This document shows, piece after piece, positions 1 through 8,568 of a DNA stretch of 64,000 nucleotides. The notes under the pieces are model-generated. The model did not search any database, was not told the origin of the DNA, and saw only the letters and a list, made by a program, of their open reading frames with translations. The DNA comes from Mycobacterium sp. KBS0706. GTDB lineage: Bacteria; Pseudomonadota; Alphaproteobacteria; DSM-16000; Inquilinaceae. Each line of letters opens with the position of its first letter. Positions within the stretch are counted from its first letter, which is position 1. Made by a program: the position numbers and the translations under genes. The DNA lies in assembly GCF_005938675.2 (NCBI RefSeq), contig NZ_VCCH02000025.1, forward strand, positions 1-64,000. Direction: 5' to 3'.

Positions 1-603
1 CTCGACATAGTGGAGGCCGGTCCGCTCCGCCGGCTCGGTCAGCCAGCGCGCGGCCGTCTTGCCGAGATCCTCCGGCGCAACCATCGGGATCCTGAGCCCG
101 GCCGGCAGCATGCTCGGCAGGATGCCGTTCCCGCGCACAGCCGCCAGCGACGACGCCCAGTTGCTCATATAGTAGCTGGCGCGCTGGATCGTGGCCGGGA
201 TCGGCTGCGCCTTCAGCCCCTGTTCGAGCTCGTACAGCACGGTGAGGTCGCCGACACGCTCGCCCGGCCTCGCGCCATAGGTCGATTCGGCCACCACTTT
301 CTCCAGGCCGGAGCCGTCGAGCGCCGCCAGGATGCAGCGCACCGTCTCGCGCTCCTCGATATCCGTATCGGTCGAGACATCCGCCGGCGGGTTGAGCAGG
401 AGGGCGCGCCTGCCCCGGCGGAACACGGCCCGCAAGCGCTCTACGTCATGCACGTCCGCGACCGCCGCCCCGGCGCCGCGCCGCTCCCAGCTCTCGGCCT
501 GGGCGGCGCTGCGGGTGACGATGGTGACCGGCTGCCCCTGGTCGAGGAGAGCCTGCGCCGCGGCCGAGCCGACACGGCCGGTGCCGCCGAGGATGATGAA
601 CAT
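1..603 (-). CDS. NmrA-like NAD(P)-binding protein, 3' end beyond the window
   Basis: Reading the minus strand from the ATG at 603 gives a protein beginning MFIILGGTGRVGSAAAQAL, a Rossmann-fold nucleotide site with GGTGRVG at residues 6-12. It stays open to the window edge (about 200 residues seen). Later stretches (VAESTYGARPG, YYMSNWASSL, MVAPEDLGKTAARWL) fit the NmrA/azoreductase-like group of atypical SDR proteins, which act as redox sensors or NAD(P)H-dependent reductases; the family lacks a reliable substrate prediction. It lies 55 bp downstream of a co-directional LysR regulator that may control it. The C-terminus is not visible. Confidence 0.8.
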   Translation of the reverse strand, partial: MFIILGGTGRVGSAAAQALLDQGQPVTIVTRSAAQAESWERRGAGAAVADVHDVERLRAVFRRGRRALLLNPPADVSTDTDIEERETVRCILAALDGSGLEKVVAESTYGARPGERVGDLTVLYELEQGLKAQPIPATIQRASYYMSNWASSLAAVRGNGILPSMLPAGLRIPMVAPEDLGKTAARWLTEPAERTGLHYVE

Positions 604-658
604 GCATCGCTCCCGTGTCGTTCATCGGAGGGACAGGCGATCCGGCCGTCCGGTTCCG

Positions 659-1546
659 TCAGGCGCGTTCCGCCGCAGCCTGCTGCAGCGCCGCGACGGT
701 CTCGCGCAGGCCGCGGGCCAGCGGCTTGTCGCGGCGCAGCACCAGCCCGAGCCCGCGGTGCAGTCGAGGCGACAGCGGATGGACGGCCAGGCCCGGCGCC
801 TGCCGCACCGCCATCGAGGGCAGGATGGCGCAGCCGAGGCCGGCGCCGACCAACTCCTTGATAGCCTCGACGCTGCCCAGCTCCATCACCGGCTTCAGGC
901 TGATCCCGGCGCGGGCGAACCAGTCGTCGACGATGCGCCGGGTGTGGCCGCCCGGCTCATACGCCACCACCGGCCGGCCGACCAGCGAGGCCGGGGTCAC
1001 GGCCGCCGGCAGGTCGTCGGCCTCGGCCGGGGCGACGGCGACGAACTCCTCCTGCATCAGCGGCGTCACGGCGAAGGCGCGGCCCGGCGCCGGCAGGGTG
1101 ACCAGCCCGAGATCGAGCGCGTTCTCCTCGAGCAAACGCAGGATGCCGGCGGTGTTGCCGGTCGAGACCACGATCTCGAGCGACGGCAGCCGGCGGCGCA
1201 GCGCCCGCAGCACCGGCGGCAGCAGGTAGATGCAGGCGGTCGAGCCGGTGCCGAGCCGCACCCGCCCGGCCGCGCCGCCGGCATGCTCCGCCATCGCCTC
1301 GACCGCGGCCGCGACCTCGGCCTCGATCCGCCCGGCATGGAGCAGCAGATCCCGCCCGGCCGCGGTCGGCGTCGCCCGCCGCCCGACCCGCTCGACCAGC
1401 CGGATTCCGAGCCGGGCCTCGAGCTGCCGGATCTGCAGGCTGACTGCCGGCTGGGTCAGATTCAGCCGGGCCGCGGCGCCGGAGAAGCTGCTGGCCCGGA
1501 TCACCTCGGCAAAGGTGCGAAGCTGGTCGAGGCTGAGCCCGCGCAT
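659..1546 (-). CDS. LysR-family transcriptional regulator
   Basis: A 295-residue protein of normal LysR length. The N-terminal winged helix-turn-helix is at about residues 4-62 (LSLDQLRTFAEVIRASSFSG, then LNLTQPAVSLQIRQLEARLG). The periplasmic-binding-like effector domain follows from about 90 to 290. It is divergent from the acetyltransferase gene at 1643 and upstream of the NmrA-like gene, so either may be a target. The AT-richer gap at 1547-1642 holds stretches such as ATTGGATATCGAAAT that fit the loose T-N11-A LysR pattern. The effector cannot be read from sequence. Confidence 0.9.
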   Translation of the reverse strand: MRGLSLDQLRTFAEVIRASSFSGAAARLNLTQPAVSLQIRQLEARLGIRLVERVGRRATPTAAGRDLLLHAGRIEAEVAAAVEAMAEHAGGAAGRVRLGTGSTACIYLLPPVLRALRRRLPSLEIVVSTGNTAGILRLLEENALDLGLVTLPAPGRAFAVTPLMQEEFVAVAPAEADDLPAAVTPASLVGRPVVAYEPGGHTRRIVDDWFARAGISLKPVMELGSVEAIKELVGAGLGCAILPSMAVRQAPGLAVHPLSPRLHRGLGLVLRRDKPLARGLRETVAALQQAAAERA

Positions 1547-1642
1547 CCCAAAGAATTCCTTATGCTCTGCATTGGATATCGAAATTTCCCTTATCCATCA
1601 CGAAAGCGCAATCTCGACCCGTCCCCACGACGGCCTTGCCCG

Positions 1643-2383
1643 ATGCCTTGCCCCCTGATGTCCGAGATGCTGCACTGGCTATCCGCCTCGCCGCAGTCCC
1701 GCCGCCGCCAGCTGGAGCTGCTGCGCGGACTCGACGACCGGCGCCTGGCCGATCTCGGAATCCGCCGCGGCGAGGCGCTGCGCGGACGCCGCGACCCAGA
1801 CCGAAAGACTGAAGCGACCATGCTGCCCGACCGTCCCCTCGCCTCCCCGATCATCGTCCGCGACGCGGCGGAGGCGGACCTGCCTGCGGTGCAGGCGATC
1901 TATGCCCGCCACGTGCTGCACGGCCTGGCCAGCTTCGAGGAGGTGCCGCCGGAGACGGCGGAGCTGGCGGCCCGGCGGGCGGCGGTGCTGGCCCAGGGCC
2001 TGCCCTATCTGGCGGCCGAGATCGAGGGCCGGCTGGTCGGCTACGCCTATGCCGGCGCCTACCGGCCGCGCCCGGCCTATCGCCATACCATCGAGGATTC
2101 GGTCTATGTCGCTGACGGCCAGGCCGGCCGCGGCATTGGCCGGGCGCTGCTGGCCGGGCTGATCGAGCGTTGCGAGGCCGGCCCCTGGCGGCAGATGGTG
2201 GCGGTGATCGGCGACAGCAGCAACACCGCCTCGATCGCGCTGCACGAGGCGCTCGGCTTCAGCCGGGTCGGCACCTTCCGGTCGATCGGCTTCAAGTTCG
2301 GCCGCTGGGTCGACACCGTGCTGATGCAGCGGGCGCTCGGCCCGGGGGATGCCGCTCCACCCGCGCCGTGGCCGGGCGCGTGA
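1643..2383 (+). CDS. GNAT acetyltransferase with N-terminal DUF1127-like segment
   Basis: The C-terminal 187 residues (from the ATG at 1820) form a GNAT acetyltransferase of the phosphinothricin/methionine-sulfoximine acetyltransferase type: IIVRDAAEADLPAVQAIYAR at the start, acetyl-CoA loop GQAGRGIGRALL, then ALHEALGFSRVGTFRSIGFK. The same frame is open further upstream and encodes a DUF1127-like helix (RRRQLELLRGLDDRRLADLG, then IRRGEAL), a short RNA- or protein-binding motif common in alphaproteobacteria. Candidate starts are 1643, 1658 and 1820; none has a strong Shine-Dalgarno site. I chose the longest because the DUF1127 signature is clear, so this is either a true fusion or a DUF1127 segment preceding a later start. 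It is divergent from LysR and overlaps the next gene. Confidence 0.72.
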   Translation: MPCPLMSEMLHWLSASPQSRRRQLELLRGLDDRRLADLGIRRGEALRGRRDPDRKTEATMLPDRPLASPIIVRDAAEADLPAVQAIYARHVLHGLASFEEVPPETAELAARRAAVLAQGLPYLAAEIEGRLVGYAYAGAYRPRPAYRHTIEDSVYVADGQAGRGIGRALLAGLIERCEAGPWRQMVAVIGDSSNTASIALHEALGFSRVGTFRSIGFKFGRWVDTVLMQRALGPGDAAPPAPWPGA

Positions 2384-3570
2384 TCCGCCGCGGCACCGTC
2401 CTCGGCCTCGGCCTGGCGCAGCTGGTCAGCTGGGGCACCACTTACTACCTGATCGGCGGCTTCGGCCCGCGGATCATCGCCGAGACCGGCTGGAGCCACA
2501 CCCTGGTGCATGGCGGCTTCTCCGCCGCGCTCTTGGTGATGGGGTTGTCCTCGGCCTGGGTCGGACGGCTGATCGACCGGCGCGGCGGCCGCTTCGTGAT
2601 GACGGCGGGATCGGTGCTGTCGGCGCTGGGCTGCGCCAGCCTCGCTTTGGCCCGCGACCCGATTTCCTACTATGCCGCCTGGCTGGTGCTGGGGCTGGCG
2701 ATGCGCTGCACGCTGTACGACGCCGCCTTCGCCGCGCTGGCGCGGATCGGCGGGGCGGAGGCGCGCAAGCCGATGGCGCAGATCACGCTGCTGGGCGGCC
2801 TGGCCTCCACCGCCTTCTGGCCGATCGGCGAGCAGCTGGCCGCCGCCTTCGGCTGGCGGAACGCGGTCTTCGCCTACGCCGGCTTCGCCCTGCTGACCAT
2901 CCCGCTGCATCTGGCCCTGCCCGCCGGCCGCAGCGGCGAGCGCGTCCGGAGCGCGGCGCCGGCGCCCTCGCCCGGGACCCGGCGGGAGCCCTGGATCGCC
3001 GGCGCGCTCTATGCCCTGATCGTGACCCTGACCAATGCGCTGAATGCCGGCATGTCGGCGCATATGATCGGCATCCTGGCCGGGCTGGGCCTGGCGGCGC
3101 CGGTCGCGGTCTGGATCGCGACGTTGCGCGGCATCGGCCAGTCCGGCGCCCGGCTGGCGGAGGTGCTGTTCGGCGGCGGGCTGTCGCCGCCGGCGCTGAC
3201 CCTGGCGGCCTCGGCCGTGCTGCCGGTCTGCTTCCTGGCCGGGCTGTGGAGCGGCGTGGTCCCGGCGGCGGCGATCGCCTTCGCCTTCCTGTACGGCGCC
3301 GGCAACGGCCTGTTGACCATCACCCGCGGCACGCTGCCCCTGGTGCTGTTCGATCCGCGCCGCTACGGCGCGATCGCCGGAAGGCTGCTGGTGCCGGGCT
3401 TCCTGTGCTCGGCCGCGGCGCCGATCGCCTATGCCGCGGTGATCGAAAGGCTGGGCGAGGCCGCGGCGCTGTGGCTCTCGGCCGCGCTGGCCGTCATCAC
3501 CCTGGGCGCCGCGGCGGCACTGTGCGCGGTGGTCCGGACCGGGCGGGCGGCGCCCGCGTCAGGCCCTTAG
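2380..3570 (+). CDS. MFS transporter
   Basis: A 396-residue protein with about twelve hydrophobic segments and an MFS loop 2-3 signature (GRLIDRRGGRFVMTAGSVLS), so an inner-membrane secondary transporter. The GTG start at 2380 overlaps the stop codon of the acetyltransferase (GTGA), indicating translational coupling; another in-frame GTG lies at 2368. Coupling with a phosphinothricin-type acetyltransferase suggests that the pair inactivates and exports a toxic amino-acid analogue, but that is inference. A repeat A copy follows 100 bp downstream. Confidence 0.85.
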   Translation: MIRRGTVLGLGLAQLVSWGTTYYLIGGFGPRIIAETGWSHTLVHGGFSAALLVMGLSSAWVGRLIDRRGGRFVMTAGSVLSALGCASLALARDPISYYAAWLVLGLAMRCTLYDAAFAALARIGGAEARKPMAQITLLGGLASTAFWPIGEQLAAAFGWRNAVFAYAGFALLTIPLHLALPAGRSGERVRSAAPAPSPGTRREPWIAGALYALIVTLTNALNAGMSAHMIGILAGLGLAAPVAVWIATLRGIGQSGARLAEVLFGGGLSPPALTLAASAVLPVCFLAGLWSGVVPAAAIAFAFLYGAGNGLLTITRGTLPLVLFDPRRYGAIAGRLLVPGFLCSAAAPIAYAAVIERLGEAAALWLSAALAVITLGAAAALCAVVRTGRAAPASGP

Positions 3571-3670
3571 AGCGGACTGAATTCGGGCAGGGCTCGCAGA
3601 ATGCCTCTCCCGCCAGCGCTATCGGATTCACGCATCGATGAGCGGTATCGGACGGTTGGCATACGAAAAG

Positions 3671-3806
3671 ATTGCCTCTCCCGCTTGCGGGAGAGGTCGG
3701 AGACGCGAAGCGGCTCCGGGTGAGGGGATTTCGTCGAGGCCGGGACCAGCCCTCACCCGGCCGTCCTGCGGACGTCCGACCTCTCCCGCCAGGCGGGAGA
3801 GGCAAT
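3671..3806. repeat. Dispersed repeat A, copy 1 (136 bp)
   Basis: Begins ATTGCCTCTCCCGC and ends GCGGGAGAGGCAAT, so the termini are inverted repeats; each terminus also folds on itself (CTCTCCCGC/GCGGGAGAG). It fills most of the gene-free stretch 3571-3919 between convergent genes. The reverse complement recurs at 7338-7473 with the same 136-bp length. A small remnant (GCGGGAGAGGCAAC) follows near 3865-3880. Confidence 0.9.
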
Positions 3807-3919
3807 CCGTTTGGACGCTCGCCGCCGGTGTCGTCGATCGATATGTGAATACCGCAGCCCACGAGCGGGAGAGGCAACACCTTACCGCCTTGAATCCGTC
3901 GGCATGACCTAGCCTGACC

Positions 3920-4768
3920 TCAGGCCGAATTGGCCCAGTAGGATTCGCGGCGGTCGACCACAAGGTCGCCGCGCCCGCTGTGGCCGGCATCCTTGCGGCC
4001 GCCCTTGACGTGATCCATGAAGCGGCCGAGGCGCGAGTTGATCAGCACGTGCTTGGCCCGCGCGCCGATACCCTCGGCGATGTCGTAGGAGCGGTGGCCG
4101 CCCTGCTCGATCTGGCGGCGCACCACGTCGAACAGGTAGGCGTCGTGGAACTCGTACTCCCGGAACAACTCGTCCTCGGTGTACAGCCGCTCGAACGCCG
4201 CCAGCATCTGCTGCGTCGCCGGGTGGCGCAGATTGTAGGCGATGAAGCCGCATTCGGTGTAGGTCGGCCGCTGCAGATGGCCGACGAAGCAGTCCGGCGG
4301 GACGAAGCTTTCCAGCTCCTGCCGGGTCGGCCCGGCGAAGAACAGGCTGTCGGCGTCGACCCAGATCAGCACGTCGCTGTCGCAGGTCTTGGCGGCGTGG
4401 AAGATGGCGAAGGCCTTATGGGCGAAGCGCACCGCGTCCCAGCGGAAGCCGGCGCCCCAGTTGCGCTCGCCCAGCTTGATGCGGTTCTTGTAGGGGTTGC
4501 GCGACAGGCGGAAGCGATAGCGCTGGGTCTGGCCATGCGCCAGCGGGTTGTCGGCGTGCCGGCGCTTGAACGCCATCAGATCCGGGCAGCTCCTGACCAG
4601 GTCGCGCACGGTGACCCGGTCGCTCCGCACCTCGGGCACGAAGTTCTCGCGATAGAGGATCAGAGGGATGTCGTCCGGCCAGTGCCGATCGAAGGTCTCG
4701 ATCATGCGGCGGCCGTATTCGGCATAGCCGTCGGCGTGGCAGGTGGTGACGACTGAGAAGGTCCGCAT
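3920..4768 (-). CDS. Putative GT-A-type glycosyltransferase, hypothetical
   Basis: A 282-residue soluble protein. It starts MRTFSVVTTCHADG, like nucleotide-sugar transferases, and carries LIWVDADSLFF, a DxD-type metal-binding motif. It is rich in aromatic and charged residues (KAFAIFHAAKTCDSD, YTECGFIAYNLRHP). The start at 4768 is preferred over 4804 because the extra twelve residues are not domain-like. No sugar or acceptor can be assigned and no polysaccharide genes are nearby. It is convergent with the MFS gene at 2380. Confidence 0.6.
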   Translation of the reverse strand: MRTFSVVTTCHADGYAEYGRRMIETFDRHWPDDIPLILYRENFVPEVRSDRVTVRDLVRSCPDLMAFKRRHADNPLAHGQTQRYRFRLSRNPYKNRIKLGERNWGAGFRWDAVRFAHKAFAIFHAAKTCDSDVLIWVDADSLFFAGPTRQELESFVPPDCFVGHLQRPTYTECGFIAYNLRHPATQQMLAAFERLYTEDELFREYEFHDAYLFDVVRRQIEQGGHRSYDIAEGIGARAKHVLINSRLGRFMDHVKGGRKDAGHSGRGDLVVDRRESYWANSA

Positions 4769-4967
4769 GGGCTGCTGACTCGGATGACGCAAGGGCGTCA
4801 TCATCTGGGGATTGCGCTGGGTCTTGAGGCTCGAAACGCACAGGGACCTACAGCGTTCCCGAGCCTTTGCGGTGAGGACACCATAACCGGCGAGGCGGGG
4901 GCAGCGAAATTACCGTTTCGTAACCGAAAATTTCCCGGCGGCGGCCGTTTCGCGGGGCACGGCAGCA

Positions 4968-5297
4968 CTACGACGCCGGTCCGGAGGGCCTCGCCCTGCG
5001 CGCATTTGTCACGACGGAGTCGAGCAGGCCGGGGAACGTCTCGTCCAGGTCGTCGCGCCGCAGCGAGATGAAGCGTTGCGTCCCGACGATCCGCGTCCGG
5101 GTCACCCCGGCCTCGCGCAGCTTGGCGTAGTGGTAGGACAAGGCGGTCTTGGTGGCACCATCGCCGAAGCTGCTGCAGGAGACCTCGCCCACCTCCGACA
5201 GCGTGGCGACGATGCCCAGCCGGGTCGGGTCGCTGAGCGCGGCGAGGATGGTGACGAGGTCGAGCTGGTCGCGATCGGGCTGGAACGGCGGGCGCAT
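4968..5297 (-). CDS. ArsR/SmtB-type winged-helix repressor
   Basis: 109 residues, normal for the family. The winged-helix domain has ILAALSDPTRLGIVATLSEV and a recognition-helix region KTALSYHYAKLREAGVTRTR. The metal-binding ELCVC motif of ArsR is absent (GEVSCSSFGDGAT instead), so the signal is probably an organic ligand or a redox change rather than arsenic; that is inference. It is transcribed divergently from an MFS exporter, and the shared gap holds two identical 18-bp palindromes, one close to each gene, as expected for a self-regulating repressor/exporter pair. Confidence 0.88.
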   Translation of the reverse strand: MRPPFQPDRDQLDLVTILAALSDPTRLGIVATLSEVGEVSCSSFGDGATKTALSYHYAKLREAGVTRTRIVGTQRFISLRRDDLDETFPGLLDSVVTNARRARPSGPAS

Positions 5298-5333
5298 GCG
5301 CCAGATCTAGTCGATCCGCCGCGACGTTTCAAT

Positions 5334-5351
5334 GTTCAACGAATTTTGAAC
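5334..5351. promoter_or_regulatory. Operator palindrome GTTCAA-N6-TTGAAC, site 1
   Basis: GTTCAA and TTGAAC flank a 6-bp spacer (CGAATT); the match extends by one base on each side (TGTTCAA/TTGAACA). It lies 37 bp upstream of the ArsR start. The same half-sites with the same spacer recur 54 bp away at 5388, pointing to a specific binding protein, most likely the adjacent ArsR repressor. Confidence 0.7.
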
Positions 5352-5387
5352 AAGCTGCTTGACGGCCAATCGGCCGGCGCTGATATA

Positions 5388-5405
5388 GTTCAAATATCAT
5401 TGAAC
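5388..5405. promoter_or_regulatory. Operator palindrome GTTCAA-N6-TTGAAC, site 2
   Basis: The half-sites are identical to those of site 1, with spacer ATATCA. It ends 14 bp before the ATG of the MFS exporter, where bound repressor would block initiation. A TATAGTT stretch overlaps the left half and could be part of the exporter's -10 region. Confidence 0.7.
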
Positions 5406-5419
5406 AATGGACATGGTCG

Positions 5420-6592
5420 ATGCCCGCCTCCCTGGTCTGGCTCGCGATCGGCGCTTTCGCCATCGGCACCGAAGGCCTGATGATCGCCGGCCTGCTGCCC
5501 GCGATCGCCGCGGATTTCCACAGCTCCGTCGCCACCGCCGGGCAGCTGATCACGATCTTCGCCCTCGCCTATGCCGTCGGCTCGCCGATCCTGTCGGCGC
5601 TGTGCGGCGGCCTCGACCGGCGCCGGCTGCTGATGGCCGCCCTCCTCGCCTTCGCCCTGGCCAATCTGCTGGCGGCGCTGACCGAGAGCCTGTGGCAGCT
5701 GGTCGCCGCCCGGGTGCTGCTGGCGCTCAGCGCCGGGCTGTTCATGCCGACCGCCTATGCCGTGGCGGCGTCGCTGGTGCCGCCCGAGCGTCGCGGCCGG
5801 GCCATCGCCGCCGTGACCAGCGGCATGACCATCGCCACCGCGCTGGGGGTGCCGCTCGGCGCCTGGATCGGCAACCACGCCGACTGGCGGTCGACCTTCC
5901 TGATCGTCGCCGGCCTCAGCCTGGCCGGGGTGGCGGGCTTGCGCTTCGGCCTGCCGGCCAGGCTGCCGCTCGGGGCCTCCACCCTGGCCGAGCGGCTGAC
6001 CGTGGCCCGCCGGCCGGCGGTGCTGCAGGCGCTGACCGTGACCTTCTTCTGGATCGCGGCCGCGTTCGTCCTCTACACCTTCATCGCGCCCTATCTGGAA
6101 CGCGCGGCCGGCATCGGCCCGGACGGCGTCACCGTCATGCTGTTCCTGTTCGGCATCGGCTCCGCGGCCGGCAACACCCTCGGCGGCCAGCTGACCGACA
6201 AGATCGGCCCGGCCCGGCTGCAGCTCGGCGCCCTCGCGGTCCTGACCCTGGCCCTGGCCGGCCTGTCCGCCGTCACCGCCCTGCCGAGCGGGCAGGCGCT
6301 GATCGCCATCGTACCGCTGATGCTGGTCTGGAGCATCGCCGGCTGGGCCTTCCACCCGGCGCAGACGACGCGGCTGATCCGGCTGGCGCCGGAGGTCGGG
6401 ATGATCGCGGCGTCGCTCAATTCCTCGGCGCTGTATGCCGGCATCGCCTTCGGCTCGGCGCTCGGGGCGGCGACGCTGGAGCGGGGCGGCGTCACCGCGC
6501 TCGGCTGGGTCGGCGCGCTGTCCGCCGCGATCGCCCTGGCCCTGCTGGCAGCGACGGCGCGGAGCCGGGCGGCGAGTGCGCAGCCGGCTTAG
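5420..6592 (+). CDS. MFS drug/metabolite exporter (DHA1-like)
   Basis: 390 residues with twelve predicted membrane segments. Typical DHA1 signals: [20 protein letters not shown] after helix 2, [19 protein letters not shown] in helix 4 and a motif-C-like stretch [20 protein letters not shown] in helix 5. The family exports small molecules by proton antiport in the inner membrane. The start at 5420 lies just after operator site 2, so expression is probably controlled by the divergent ArsR protein. WrbA follows 125 bp downstream in the same direction. A quinone- or redox-related substrate is possible but unproven. Confidence 0.9.
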   Translation: MPASLVWLAIGAFAIGTEGLMIAGLLPAIAADFHSSVATAGQLITIFALAYAVGSPILSALCGGLDRRRLLMAALLAFALANLLAALTESLWQLVAARVLLALSAGLFMPTAYAVAASLVPPERRGRAIAAVTSGMTIATALGVPLGAWIGNHADWRSTFLIVAGLSLAGVAGLRFGLPARLPLGASTLAERLTVARRPAVLQALTVTFFWIAAAFVLYTFIAPYLERAAGIGPDGVTVMLFLFGIGSAAGNTLGGQLTDKIGPARLQLGALAVLTLALAGLSAVTALPSGQALIAIVPLMLVWSIAGWAFHPAQTTRLIRLAPEVGMIAASLNSSALYAGIAFGSALGAATLERGGVTALGWVGALSAAIALALLAATARSRAASAQPA

Positions 6593-6717
6593 CCGCCAGG
6601 ACCGATCGTCGCCTCCCAGGAAACAATCCTGTGCCGGATCGGCGGGTTATCCCGCGCCGTCCCGAGGGCTACCTTTCAGCCGCAGCACTGGCTGCCAGCC
6701 CAAAGGGAATGCATCCG

Positions 6718-7317
6718 ATGACGAAGGTCCTGGTCCTCTACTACAGCTCCTACGGCCATATCGAGACCATGGCGACGGCCGTTGCCGAAGGCGTCCGCGA
6801 GGCCGGCGGCGAGGCCACCATCAAGCGCGTGCCCGAGCTGGTGCCGGAAGAGGTCGCCCGCTCTTCGCACTTCAAGCTCGACCAGGCGGCGCCGGTCGCC
6901 ACGATCGACGAGCTGGCCGATTACCACGCCGTGATCTTCGGCGTGCCGACCCGCTTCGGCATGATGGCGGCGCAGATGCGGAACTTCCTCGACCAGGCCG
7001 GCGGGCTGTGGATGAAGGGCACCCTGATCGGCAAGGTCGGCAGCGTCTTCGCCTCGAGCGCGACCCAGCATGGCGGCCAGGAGGCGACGATCCTGAGCTT
7101 CCACACCTTCCTGCTGCACCAGGGCATGGTGGTGGTCGGCCTGCCCTATTCCTTCCAGGGCCAGATGACGCTGGACGAGATCACCGGCGGGTCGCCCTAC
7201 GGCGCCACCACCATCGCCGGCGGCCAAGGCCAGCGCCAGCCGAGCGCCAACGAGCTCGCCGGCGCCCGCTTCCAGGGCGCCCATGTGACGAAGATCGCCT
7301 CGAAGCTCGCCGGCTGA
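6718..7317 (+). CDS. wrbA: NAD(P)H:quinone oxidoreductase, WrbA type
   Basis: 199 residues, the usual WrbA length, with a flavodoxin-like fold. [19 protein letters not shown] carries the FMN phosphate loop, [20 protein letters not shown] is the WrbA signature, and [13 protein letters not shown] with [10 protein letters not shown] complete the FMN and quinone site. WrbA reduces quinones by two electrons and protects against semiquinone stress. An AAAGGGA ribosome site nine bases upstream supports the ATG at 6718 over 6709. A glutathionyl-hydroquinone reductase lies 240 bp further on, so quinone defence genes are clustered here. Confidence 0.93.
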   Translation: MTKVLVLYYSSYGHIETMATAVAEGVREAGGEATIKRVPELVPEEVARSSHFKLDQAAPVATIDELADYHAVIFGVPTRFGMMAAQMRNFLDQAGGLWMKGTLIGKVGSVFASSATQHGGQEATILSFHTFLLHQGMVVVGLPYSFQGQMTLDEITGGSPYGATTIAGGQGQRQPSANELAGARFQGAHVTKIASKLAG

Positions 7318-7337
7318 AGGCGACAGGATGCTTACAT

Positions 7338-7473
7338 ATTGCCTCTCCCGCCTGGCGGGAGAGGTCGGGCGTCCGCAGGACGACCGGGTGAGGGCTGGCC
7401 CCGGCCTCGACGAACTCCCCTCACCCGGAGCCGCTTCGCGTCTCCGACCTCTCCCGCAAGCGGGAGAGGCAAT
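7338..7473. repeat. Dispersed repeat A, copy 2 (136 bp, inverted)
   Basis: Same length and nearly the same sequence as copy 1 in reverse-complement orientation: termini ATTGCCTCTCCCGC and GCGGGAGAGGCAAT, with the inner GGTGAGGG and CCCTCACC blocks in mirrored order. It lies between wrbA and the next gene in the same direction. Confidence 0.9.
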
Positions 7474-7556
7474 CGGACTGCGTTGTCTTCGCTAGCGATA
7501 CGCTGACGGCATGATAGAGCCGCCGGGCCCCGCCCCGGCGGCCGAAGGAGAAGACG

Positions 7557-8546
7557 ATGGGCCTGCTAATCGAGGGCCGCTGGGCCGACCAGTGGTACGA
7601 CACCAAATCGACCGGCGGGCGCTTCGTGCGGCAGGACAGCGCCTTCCGCAACACAGTGACGGCCGATGGCAGCTCCGGCTTCAAGGCCGAGCCCGGGCGC
7701 TACCACCTCTATGTCTGCTACGCCTGCCCCTGGGCGCACCGCACCCTGATCGTACGGGCGCTGAAAGGGCTGGAGGGCGTGATCTCGGTCGATGTGGTCG
7801 ACCCGTTCATGGGCGCCCAGGGCTGGACCTTCGCCGACATCCGCACCGGCGTGCGGTCGCCCGGCGCCACCGGCGACCGGGTCAACGGCCGCGCCGCCCT
7901 GCACGAGGTCTACGCCATGGCCAAGCCGGACTACACCGGCCGGGTCACCGTGCCGGTGCTGTGGGACAAGGAGACCCGCAGCATCGTCAACAACGAATCG
8001 GCCGAGATCATCCGGATGCTGAATTCGGCGTTCGATGAATTCGCCGATCGCTCGGTCGATCTATCGCCGGCGGCGCTGCTGCCCGAGATCGACGCGATCA
8101 ACGCCGAGATCTACGACCGGGTGAACAACGGCGTCTACAAGGCCGGCTTCGCCACCGACCAGGCGGCCTATGAGGAGGCGGTGACCCAGCTGTTCGAGAC
8201 GCTGGGCCGGCTGGAGGCGCATTTGTCGGCGCATCGCTGGCTGGTCGGCGACCGGCTGACCGAGGCCGACATCCGGCTGTTCACCACGCTGCTGCGCTTC
8301 GACCCGGTCTATCACGGCCACTTCAAGTGCAACCTGCGGCCGCTGCACGAATACCCGGCGCTGTGGGGCTTCACCCGCGAGATCGCGCAGCTGCCGGGCG
8401 TGGCGGCGACGATCGAGATGACGCATATCAAGCGGCATTATTACGAGAGCCACCACACCATCAACCCGACCGGCATCGTGCCGAAGGGCCCGGTGCTGGA
8501 CCTGACGGCTCCGCATGGACGGGAGCGGCTGCCGGAGGCGTGCTGA
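7557..8546 (+). CDS. yqjG: Glutathionyl-hydroquinone reductase (YqjG/ECM4-type GST)
   Basis: 329 residues, typical of Xi-class glutathione transferases. The N-terminal thioredoxin-like domain has YVCYACPWAHRTLIVRALKG with the catalytic cysteine in CPWAH. The C-terminal helical domain includes LVGDRLTEADIRLFTTLLRF and the family ending (HIKRHYYESHHTINPTGIVP). The enzyme reduces glutathionyl-hydroquinones, releasing glutathione disulfide and hydroquinone, in the cytoplasm. A strong AAGGAG ribosome site precedes the ATG. Its proximity to wrbA fits a role in quinone detoxification. Confidence 0.95.
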   Translation: MGLLIEGRWADQWYDTKSTGGRFVRQDSAFRNTVTADGSSGFKAEPGRYHLYVCYACPWAHRTLIVRALKGLEGVISVDVVDPFMGAQGWTFADIRTGVRSPGATGDRVNGRAALHEVYAMAKPDYTGRVTVPVLWDKETRSIVNNESAEIIRMLNSAFDEFADRSVDLSPAALLPEIDAINAEIYDRVNNGVYKAGFATDQAAYEEAVTQLFETLGRLEAHLSAHRWLVGDRLTEADIRLFTTLLRFDPVYHGHFKCNLRPLHEYPALWGFTREIAQLPGVAATIEMTHIKRHYYESHHTINPTGIVPKGPVLDLTAPHGRERLPEAC

Positions 8547-8568
8547 GCAGCCTCCGCTTCGCCTCGGG

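Noticed and set aside
10..861. Plus-strand open frame at the left edge
   Set aside because: It crosses both the NmrA-like gene and LysR on the other strand and encodes Arg/Pro-rich sequence without a domain.
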